Assembly (NCBI RefSeq): GCF_019599465.1
Contig: NZ_RKLR01000001.1
Location: 124,001-188,000 of the forward strand
Length of the DNA stretch: 64,000 nt
Origin: Haloarcula rubra
GTDB taxonomy: Archaea > Halobacteriota > Halobacteria > Halobacteriales > Haloarculaceae
Direction: 5' to 3'
Made by a program: the position numbers and the translations under genes. Shown here one piece after another: positions 57,949 through 64,000 of this stretch (within the stretch, counting starts at the first letter, position 1; the number at the start of each line of letters is the position of its first letter). The notes below the pieces were generated by a model. The model was not told where the DNA came from. It saw nothing but the letters and a program-made list of their open reading frames with translations, and ran no database searches.

Positions 57949-58992
57949 TCACGGGGCGTTCTCGGCGTCGAGACACTCCCGGAGCGGCGCGAGTACCTCG
58001 TCGACGACGGTGTAGGGGTCCGTCTCGCGCGCCATCACGTCGTCGACGGCCGACTCGATACCGCCGTGGCGGGCCAGTTCGCCGGCCACCAGTTCGTTGG
58101 CGTCCTCGCGCAACAGCGTCCGTATCTCCGCGGCGAACCGGTCGCGGGCCTGTCGCTCTCGCGCGCCCGTCCGGTCGAGGAACTCGCTGTGGTCCTCCAG
58201 CACCGAGATGAACGCCTCGACGCCCTCGCTCCGGTTGGCCACCGTCTCGACGATGGGCGGGTCCCACGTCTCGTCGGTGTCGTCCGTTCCCTCCGTCGCG
58301 GCCTCGCCCTGTTCGGCGGTGGCCACCGCCCCGTGGTGCCCCGCCTTGCCGGCCCCACTCCGTCCCTGTAACATCTCACGTAACTGCTGGACCGTGCGGT
58401 CCGCGCCGTCCAGGTCGGCCTTGTTGACGACGAAGACGTCCCCGATTTCGAGGATACCGGCTTTGAGCATCTGGACGTCGTCGCCGCTCCCCGGCGGGAC
58501 GAGGACGGCCACCGTGTCGGCGGTCCGGACGATGTCGACTTCGTTCTGCCCGGCACCGACCGTCTCGACGATTATCACGTCTTTCCCGAAGGCGTCCAGG
58601 GCGGTGACGGCGTCCGTCGTCGCCGTCGACAGGCCGCCCAGCGACCCACGGGCCGACATCGACCGGAAGAACACGTCCATGTCGCCGGCGTTCGACGCCA
58701 TGCGGATGCGGTCGCCCAGTACTGCCCCGCCGGAGTACGGCGAGGACGGGTCGATGGCGATGACGCCGACGGTCAGCCCCCGGTCGCGGTACTCGGCGGC
58801 CACCTTGTCGACGAGCGTGGACTTCCCCGCGCCGGGACTGCCGGTGACGCCGACGACGTCGGCGTCGCCGGTGTGCTGGTGTAACTCCGAGACTATCTCC
58901 CGGTAGCCCGGTGCGCGGTTCTCTATCTTCGTGATGACCCGCGCCAGCGCGCTGTGTTTGCCAGCCAGCAGGTCGTCGACGAGGTCGGTCAT
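57949..58992 (-). CDS. meaB: Methylmalonyl-CoA mutase-associated GTPase MeaB
   Basis: A 347-aa G3E-type GTPase that protects and reloads adenosylcobalamin-dependent methylmalonyl-CoA mutase. Walker A 'GVTGSPGAGKSTLVDKV', 'AIDPSSPYSGGAVLGDRIRM', 'IIVETVGAGQNEVDI' and 'NKADLDGADRT' are all present. Its ATG overlaps the stop of the B12-binding subunit gene by four bases. A glutamate/threonine-rich insertion at about 215-235 is lineage-specific. The catalytic mutase subunit gene is not in the window. Confidence 0.96.
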   Translation of the reverse strand: MTDLVDDLLAGKHSALARVITKIENRAPGYREIVSELHQHTGDADVVGVTGSPGAGKSTLVDKVAAEYRDRGLTVGVIAIDPSSPYSGGAVLGDRIRMASNAGDMDVFFRSMSARGSLGGLSTATTDAVTALDAFGKDVIIVETVGAGQNEVDIVRTADTVAVLVPPGSGDDVQMLKAGILEIGDVFVVNKADLDGADRTVQQLREMLQGRSGAGKAGHHGAVATAEQGEAATEGTDDTDETWDPPIVETVANRSEGVEAFISVLEDHSEFLDRTGARERQARDRFAAEIRTLLREDANELVAGELARHGGIESAVDDVMARETDPYTVVDEVLAPLRECLDAENAP

Positions 58993-59411
58993 CGCTCGGG
59001 TGCGTGTTCGCGGATGTAGGAAATCATCTCCTCCATCGACGCGCCGGGGCCGAATATCTCGTCGACCCCCCGGTCTCGCAACTCGGCCTTGTCGTCGTCG
59101 GGGACGATGCCGCCGACGAGAATCAGTCGGTCGTCGAACGCGTCGTACTCCTGCAGGCCGTCGAGAATCTTCGGGACCAGCGTGTTGTGCGCCCCCGAGA
59201 GGATGGAGATGCCGACGACGTCGACGTCCTCCTGGACGGCGGCCTGCACGACTTCGTCCGGGGACCGGTGGAGGCCGGAGTAGATGACTTCGAACCCGGC
59301 GTCACGTAGTGCGCGGGCGATGACGTGTGCGCCCCGGTCGTGGCCGTCGAGGCCGACTTTCGCGACCAGACACCGGATGGTGCGCTCTCCCTGCTCCTGC
59401 TCGACACTCAT
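58989..59411 (-). CDS. B12-binding subunit of methylmalonyl-CoA mutase
   Basis: A 140-aa cobalamin-binding domain. 'VAKVGLDGHDRGAHVIARAL' contains D-x-H-x-x-G, whose His is the lower ligand of cobalt, and 'ILSGAHNTLVPKILDGL' and 'VGGIVPDDDKAEL' are the other cofactor-pocket elements. Archaeal mutases are split so that this small subunit is separate from the catalytic chain. Directly upstream of meaB in one operon. ATG 59411 is the first good start; the longer frame is rejected. Confidence 0.95.
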   Translation of the reverse strand: MSVEQEQGERTIRCLVAKVGLDGHDRGAHVIARALRDAGFEVIYSGLHRSPDEVVQAAVQEDVDVVGISILSGAHNTLVPKILDGLQEYDAFDDRLILVGGIVPDDDKAELRDRGVDEIFGPGASMEEMISYIREHAPER

Positions 59412-59480
59412 GGCACCAGCTACCACGGCGTGCGGTTTGACTCTTGCCCCGGTCCGGAGCGCCAGACGAGGAGTGGCCAC

Positions 59481-59612
59481 TTACGCCGGAAACACGAGAT
59501 ACGGCACGACGAACAGCAGGAGGAACATGAACAACAAGACGAGACCGTACCCGGCGAGCGTCCCGGCGGCGGTCAGCCACGCCGGGTGGTCGAACTGGTC
59601 GAGCGCCGTCAT
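59481..59612 (-). CDS. Small single-span membrane protein (43 aa)
   Basis: A 43-aa ORF beginning MTALDQFDHPAWLTAAG and ending VVPYLVFPA, with a single long hydrophobic helix ('YGLVLLFMFLLLFVVPYLVF'). It lies in the same direction as the B12-binding gene and upstream of it. It is short but has the third-position G/C pattern and a helix matching many tiny haloarchaeal membrane proteins. Function unknown. Confidence 0.6.
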   Translation of the reverse strand: MTALDQFDHPAWLTAAGTLAGYGLVLLFMFLLLFVVPYLVFPA

Positions 59613-59660
59613 AGCGTCTCTGTCGACCGCGGGTGACAAAGAAGTTCGGGCGAACGCGGA

Positions 59661-59846
59661 CTACTGCCGGCCCAGTCCGCGCTCTCGGACGCCGTCCCGT
59701 ATCGTCTCTGCCCGCTTCCGGACGCGGCTGGCGTAGCGCTGGACCTTCTCGGGTTTCTCCCCGTAGAAGGAGGCGACCCAGTGGACGTCGAAGTAGAGGG
59801 CTATCCACGACTCGACCTCGACGCTGTCCGGCACTGGCGCGTTCAT
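59661..59846 (-). CDS. Small conserved haloarchaeal protein
   Basis: A 61-aa soluble protein, 'MNAPVPDSVEVESWIALYF' followed by 'SFYGEKPEKVQRYASRVRKRAETI'. Basic C-terminal half; no membrane span. Family not recognised. In the same direction as the neighbouring small genes and the B12/MeaB operon. Confidence 0.65.
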   Translation of the reverse strand: MNAPVPDSVEVESWIALYFDVHWVASFYGEKPEKVQRYASRVRKRAETIRDGVRERGLGRQ

Positions 59847-59888
59847 ATCAGCGTCCCGACGACAGAAGCTCGGCGTCGTGTCGGCGGT

Positions 59889-60176
59889 CTACATCCCCAT
59901 GTCGGCGGCCGCTTCGGGGACGGGGAGTGCGTTCGGCGAGGTGCCGAGCAGCTCCGCGGCGTGGTCCAGCGCCATGTCGAACCCGTAGTAGCGTTCGAGT
60001 TCGTCGCCGTCGGCGCTGGGCCGGACCTTCAGCATCGCGTACCCCTCGACGTTCTGGGCGACGGCGGCGGTGCGCCCGTCCGCCTCGAAGGTGAGCAGTC
60101 GCTCCGCCTCGGTCTCTCGATAGCGAGCGGTGATGCCGTCGGCCGTCGCCTCCGTCGGGTCCTCGGTGTCTGCCAT
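59889..60176 (-). CDS. DUF7111-like small haloarchaeal protein
   Basis: A 95-aa acidic protein, 'GITARYRETEAERLLTFEADGRTAAVAQNVEGYAMLKV' in pieces, ending 'ALPVPEAAADMGM'. Alpha/beta, soluble. From memory it belongs to a haloarchaeal DUF. It is divergent from the HTTM gene with a 58-base gap. Confidence 0.7.
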   Translation of the reverse strand: MADTEDPTEATADGITARYRETEAERLLTFEADGRTAAVAQNVEGYAMLKVRPSADGDELERYYGFDMALDHAAELLGTSPNALPVPEAAADMGM

Positions 60177-60234
60177 CGACCGGGCGTTGGGACCGGACGC
60201 AGTGAAAGCTGTCGGTTACGGAGGTGGAAGACTT

Positions 60235-61689
60235 ATGTCCGCGACCGCGCTGTCAGTGGACACCGTGACGTCGACAGTCCGCGAGGCGCTCGGTCGTCGG
60301 GTCGCGCTAGACCGGCGGGCACTCGCTGCCTTCCGCGTCTCGCTCGCGGTCGTGCTCCTCGTCGACCTCGTCCGCCGCGCGCCGGACCTCGTCGCGTTCT
60401 ACACCGACGCCGGTGTGCTCCCGCGGTCGGTGCTGGCGGCGCTGTACCCCGGCTGGAACGACCTCTCGCTCCACGCGCTCTCCGGTGCCGCGTGGGTGCA
60501 GGTGCTCCTGTTCGTCGCCGCCGGACTCGCCGCTCTGTCGCTGCTCGTCGGCTATCGGACTCGGCTGGCGACGGTCGTCTCGCTCGTCCTCCTCGTCTCC
60601 GTACAGGTCCGAAACCCGCTCGTCCTCAACAGCGGCGACGTGCTCCTGCGTCGACTGTTGTTCTGGGGGGCCTTCCTCCCGCTGGGCAGTCGCTGGGCCG
60701 TCGACGCCACCGAGGGCGCGACCGACGACCACGGCGTCGTCGGCCCCGCCACGGCCGGGTTGCTGGCACAGGTGGTCGTCGTCTACGCGACCAACGCCGC
60801 CGTGAAACTGCGGGCCGACGTGTGGCTTCGGGGCGACGCGGTCCGCTACGTCTTCCAACTGGACCACTTCACCGTCTTGCTCGGTGACGTCGTCGCCGGG
60901 TGGACACCGCTCCTGACGCTCGTCGACTGGCTCTGGGTCGGCATGTTGCTGACCTCGCCGCTGCTCGTCGTCCTGACCGGGTGGCGTCGGGCGGCGCTGG
61001 TCGGGGCGTTCGTCGGTGCTCACCTCGGGATGGTGCTGACGCTCTCCATCGGGGTGTTCCCGCTGGTCTCGGTGACGGGGTTGCTCGCGCTGGTCCCGAG
61101 CGTCGTCTGGGACCGCGTCGAGGGCCGCCTCCGACCGCTCGCGTCGCTCTCGACGGCCGGGTCGGGTCGGACGCCGATTGCCGACCGCGTTCCGGCGCTC
61201 TCGCACGTCGCCCGCGCGCTCGCGGTCTGCTGTCTGGCCGTGATTCTGGTGACCAACGCCGTCGGCCTCGGCGTCGTCGCCGCGCCGGCGGGCACGCCGG
61301 ACCGACTGACGGACCGCTCGTGGGACATGTTCGCACCGTCGCCGCCGCTGGCGACGTGGTGGTACGAGGCCCCGGCGAACCTGACCAGCGGCGACCGAAT
61401 CGACGCACTCACCGGGGACCCCTACGAGCGGACCCGTCCCACGGAGGCCGCGGCACGGTACCCCAACGAGCGCTGGCGGAAGTTCCTCGACGACGCGCGG
61501 AGCGAACCCAGACTCCGCCGTTCGCTGGCGGGGTTCCTCTGTGAGCGGTGGAACCGGACCCACGCCGACGGGATGACGGCGGTGAGCCTGTGGGTGGCGA
61601 CGGAACGGACGGACCTCGACGGTCCAGAGACGGTCGAGCGGGAGCGGTTGGGACGGTATCGCTGTGGCGCCGTCCGGTCCGGTCGGTGA
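60235..61689 (+). CDS. HTTM-domain (gamma-carboxylase-like) polytopic membrane protein
   Basis: A 484-aa membrane protein with six to eight helices. 'FRVSLAVVLLVDLVRRAPDLVAFYTDAGVLPRS' in pieces, 'GYRTRLATVVSLVLLVSVQVRNPLVLNSGDVLLRRLLFWGAFLPLG' in pieces and 'KLRADVWLRGDAVRYVFQLDHF' are HTTM features, the domain shared with vitamin-K-dependent gamma-carboxylase. The C-terminal roughly 110 residues form a soluble domain ('RWRKFLDDAR', 'LRRSLAGFLCERWNR'). The function of microbial HTTM proteins is unclear. Confidence 0.88.
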   Translation: MSATALSVDTVTSTVREALGRRVALDRRALAAFRVSLAVVLLVDLVRRAPDLVAFYTDAGVLPRSVLAALYPGWNDLSLHALSGAAWVQVLLFVAAGLAALSLLVGYRTRLATVVSLVLLVSVQVRNPLVLNSGDVLLRRLLFWGAFLPLGSRWAVDATEGATDDHGVVGPATAGLLAQVVVVYATNAAVKLRADVWLRGDAVRYVFQLDHFTVLLGDVVAGWTPLLTLVDWLWVGMLLTSPLLVVLTGWRRAALVGAFVGAHLGMVLTLSIGVFPLVSVTGLLALVPSVVWDRVEGRLRPLASLSTAGSGRTPIADRVPALSHVARALAVCCLAVILVTNAVGLGVVAAPAGTPDRLTDRSWDMFAPSPPLATWWYEAPANLTSGDRIDALTGDPYERTRPTEAAARYPNERWRKFLDDARSEPRLRRSLAGFLCERWNRTHADGMTAVSLWVATERTDLDGPETVERERLGRYRCGAVRSGR

Positions 61690-61747
61690 CCGCGGCGACC
61701 GGCGCGAAGTCGAAACACCCGAAGGGGCGCCCGACCTGAGTCCGGCC

Positions 61748-62047
61748 ATGGCGAAGTGGTTCCAGAGCGGTCGGCGGCGGGACATGTGCGTCATCCTCGC
61801 AGGGGCCGAGGACGGCGAACTGACGGGCCAACGGCTCAAGACGCGCCTCGAGCGGCGGTACGACGCGCGCATCGAGCCAAAGAGCTTCTACGGGGCGCTG
61901 GAGGCGATGGCGGACGCCGGGTTCGTCCAACACCGCACCGACGGCATCGCCGACAAGTACTCGCTGACCGAGGGCGGCGAGCGTCGCCTGCGCGAGCACT
62001 ACGCGTGGATGGGCGAGCACCTCGGCGAGGCGGACGGCGAACAGTGA
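61748..62047 (+). CDS. PadR-like winged-helix protein
   Basis: A 99-aa one-domain protein: 'GRRRDMCVILAGAEDGELTGQRLKTRLERRYDARIEPKSFYGALEAMADAGFVQHRTD' in pieces, with the PadR-like 'SFYGALEAM' recognition helix and the C-terminal 'YSLTEGGERRLREHY' wing. Isolated; convergent with the acyl-CoA dehydrogenase gene, leaving a one-base gap. Confidence 0.85.
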   Translation: MAKWFQSGRRRDMCVILAGAEDGELTGQRLKTRLERRYDARIEPKSFYGALEAMADAGFVQHRTDGIADKYSLTEGGERRLREHYAWMGEHLGEADGEQ

Positions 62048-62048
62048 C

Positions 62049-63191
62049 TCAGTCCAGCAACTCGTCGGCGATGGTGTTGCGGAGGACCTCGCTGGTCCCC
62101 TCGTATATCTCGTTGAGTTTGGCGTCGCGGTAGAACCGCTCGACGGGGAAGTCCTTCGTGTAGCCGTAGCCGCCGTGAATCTGGATGCCCTCGTTGGCCA
62201 CCTCGCGGGACACCTCCGAGGCGTACAGTTTGGCCTGTGCGGCCTCCTTGACGAAGTTCTCGCCGCGCATCTTCAGGTCGGCGGCCTGATGCATCAACAG
62301 GCGGGCGGCCTGTGTCTTCGTGTCCATGTCCGCGAGTTTGTGCTGGATGGCCTGAAAGTCGGAGATGGGCTGGTCGAACTGCTCGCGGTCCTGTGCGTAC
62401 CGCAGCGCCTCGTCCAGCGCGGCCTGTGCGATGCCGACGCCGCGGGCGGCGATAGTGATGCGCCCGCCGTTGAGCGTCTTCAGCGCGTGGACGAACCCGC
62501 GGCCCTCGTCGCCGAGGCGGCGCTCCTCTGGGAGGTACATCTCGTCGAAGCGCAGTTCCGCCGTGGGACAGCCCTTGTCGCCGAGTTTGTGTTCGGTCCC
62601 CTCGACGACGAACCCGTCGTCCTCCTCGGGTCGGACGACGAACGAGGAGATGCCCTTGTTGCCCGCCTCGGGGTCCGTCTTCGCGAACAGGACGACGGTG
62701 TCGGCGACGGAACCGTTCGAAATCCACAGTTTCCCGCCGTCGACGACGTACCCGTCGCCGTCCGGTTCGGCCGTCGTCGTCATCGCCGGTACGTCACTGC
62801 CGGCGCCGGGTTCAGAGAGCGCGAACGCGCCGACGTCCTCGCCCTCGGCCATCGGGGTGAGGTACGTCTCCTTCTGGGCCTCGTCGCCGAACTCGTAGAC
62901 CATGTTGCAGGCCAGCGAGATGTGGGCGGCGACGATGGTGCCGAGACCCCCGCTCCCGCGGGATATCTCCTCCAGTGCCATCGCGTAACTGTGGTAGTCG
63001 AGGCCGGCGCCGCCGTACGCTTCGGGGATGGGCATCCCCATCAGCCCCAACTCGGCCATCTGGTCGACGAGGTCCCACGGGAACTCGTCCGACTCGTCTA
63101 TCTCGGCGGCGCGCGGAACGACTTCCTCGTCGACGAACTCCGCGACCATCTCTCGGATCTGGCGCTGTTCCGCTGTGGGACTGAAGTCCAT
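62049..63191 (-). CDS. Acyl-CoA dehydrogenase
   Basis: A 380-aa flavoenzyme that introduces the alpha-beta double bond of acyl-CoA. '[15 protein letters not shown]' (FAD/substrate), '[14 protein letters not shown]', '[37 protein letters not shown]' in pieces and the C-terminal '[32 protein letters not shown]' block are all present; the catalytic Glu of short/medium-chain enzymes is in 'IYEGTSE'. Electrons go to ETF. A 3-hydroxyacyl-CoA dehydrogenase follows upstream on the same strand, so the pair likely serves beta-oxidation. Confidence 0.95.
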   Translation of the reverse strand: MDFSPTAEQRQIREMVAEFVDEEVVPRAAEIDESDEFPWDLVDQMAELGLMGMPIPEAYGGAGLDYHSYAMALEEISRGSGGLGTIVAAHISLACNMVYEFGDEAQKETYLTPMAEGEDVGAFALSEPGAGSDVPAMTTTAEPDGDGYVVDGGKLWISNGSVADTVVLFAKTDPEAGNKGISSFVVRPEEDDGFVVEGTEHKLGDKGCPTAELRFDEMYLPEERRLGDEGRGFVHALKTLNGGRITIAARGVGIAQAALDEALRYAQDREQFDQPISDFQAIQHKLADMDTKTQAARLLMHQAADLKMRGENFVKEAAQAKLYASEVSREVANEGIQIHGGYGYTKDFPVERFYRDAKLNEIYEGTSEVLRNTIADELLD

Positions 63192-63276
63192 GTGACAAGG
63201 TATCGAGGCCCGCGCCTTTACTGTTCGGCAACTGGCGGTCCGTTGTCTGCCATCGTATGCCGGCCGCCACGGCGGG

Positions 63277-64000
63277 TCAGTCGTACTCGTAGAACCCCGC
63301 CCCGGTCTTCTTCCCGAGGTCGCCGGCGGCGACCTTCCGCTTGAGGAGGTACGCCGGCTTGTAGCGGTCCCCGAGTTCCTCGTGGAGCGTCTCGCTCGCG
63401 TCGAGGACGACGTCGAGCCCGATGTGGTCGGCCAGTTCCAGCGGCCCCATCGGGACGTTCGTCCCGAGGGTCATCCCGCGGTCGATGTCGGCCATCTCCG
63501 CGACCCCCTCGTCGTAGGCGCGGATGCCCTCGTTTATCCACGGCATGAGGATACGGTTGACGACGAAGCCGGGTTTGTCGTCGGCCTCCCACGTCTCCTT
63601 CCCGAGGTCTTCGGCGAACGCGTGCCCCAGTGCGAGGGTGTCCTCGCTCGTCTTCTCGCCGACGACCACCTCGACCCCCTTCATCACCGGGACTGGGTTC
63701 ATGAAGTGCAGTCCCAGCACCCGTTCTGGTCGGTCGACGACGCTGGCGATGGTGGTGATAGAGAGCGTGCTGGTGTTCGTCGCGAGCACCGTCTCGGGGG
63801 CACAGGTCTCCGCGAGGTCCTCGAAGACGGACTGCTTGACGTCCATGTCCTCCGTGGCCGCTTCGACCACGATGTCACAGTCGGACAGGTCGGCGAGGTC
63901 GGTCGTCCCATCGATGCGGTCGCGGGCGCGGTCGGCTTCCGGGCGGGTCAGTTCGTCCCGGGCGACGAGTCGGGCGAGGCTCTCGTCCACGTCCTCGAAC
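63277..64000 (-). CDS. 3-hydroxyacyl-CoA dehydrogenase, C-terminal part
   Basis: The gene runs off the right edge, so the N-terminal NAD-binding motif is missing. Visible blocks: '[15 protein letters not shown]', '[16 protein letters not shown]', the catalytic '[19 protein letters not shown]' with His and Asn, '[19 protein letters not shown]' and '[18 protein letters not shown]', ending 'TGAGFYEYD'. This is the HBDH/FadB-type L-3-hydroxyacyl-CoA dehydrogenase without a hydratase domain in the visible part. Upstream of and co-directional with the acyl-CoA dehydrogenase, with an 85-base gap. Confidence 0.94.
   Translation of the reverse strand, partial: FEDVDESLARLVARDELTRPEADRARDRIDGTTDLADLSDCDIVVEAATEDMDVKQSVFEDLAETCAPETVLATNTSTLSITTIASVVDRPERVLGLHFMNPVPVMKGVEVVVGEKTSEDTLALGHAFAEDLGKETWEADDKPGFVVNRILMPWINEGIRAYDEGVAEMADIDRGMTLGTNVPMGPLELADHIGLDVVLDASETLHEELGDRYKPAYLLKRKVAAGDLGKKTGAGFYEYD

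Overview
The window is typical haloarchaeal chromosome: very high GC, strongly acidic proteins, long spurious antisense ORFs, many genes with a TATA-like box about 26-28 bp before the start codon (leaderless transcripts), and lineage markers such as PAN, L44e/S27e/aIF2-alpha/Nop10, haloarchaeal DUF families and a class III pilin set. A member of the Haloarculaceae is plausible, but the genus cannot be fixed from this sequence. There are about 75 protein genes and one tRNA gene.

Layout. 1-5.4 kb: the end of an ABC-2 exporter, a decayed gene scrap, and a very large Tat-exported GH97 glycosidase. 5.4-9.3 kb: DUF420, PAN, a short TrxR-like flavoprotein and HtpX. 9.4-14.0 kb: a four-gene DUF4129/DUF7269/DUF58/DUF7519 membrane operon. 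14.1-15.3 kb: CoaBC. 15.3-23.3 kb: a nine-gene Mrp-type cation/proton antiporter operon in which every junction overlaps. 23.4-25.4 kb: two type IV pilins flanking a membrane-anchored HTH regulator. 25.5-32.4 kb: multi-spanning membrane proteins, Hpt, initiator tRNA-Met, and a GtrA/GT2/DUF2298 lipid-linked sugar set. 32.4-35.7 kb: translation and proteostasis genes (L44e, S27e, aIF2-alpha, Nop10, PAC2, J-domain protein). 35.7-45.7 kb: metabolic and regulatory genes, including a threonine-synthase-like protein without the usual PLP lysine and a thiolase with both cysteines changed to serine.

45.8-52.5 kb is the most interesting region. It encodes a 708-aa Thr/Glu-repeat surface protein and a membrane-anchored HTH regulator, divergent from a SipW-type (DUF1102/TasA-like) exported protein, an S26B signal peptidase, a small hypothetical protein and a DUF5305 membrane protein. 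The Thr-rich protein and the small exported protein share the same N-terminal signature. The set looks like a dedicated export and assembly module for surface fibres or matrix protein. Part of it is clearly AT-richer than its surroundings, suggesting transfer.

52.5-64 kb: YchF, a bactofilin-like protein, DUF5800, then acyl-CoA metabolism (SCP-x-like thiolase with a DUF35 partner, alpha/beta hydrolase, MeaB with a B12-binding mutase subunit, acyl-CoA dehydrogenase, 3-hydroxyacyl-CoA dehydrogenase), interspersed with small proteins and an HTTM membrane protein.
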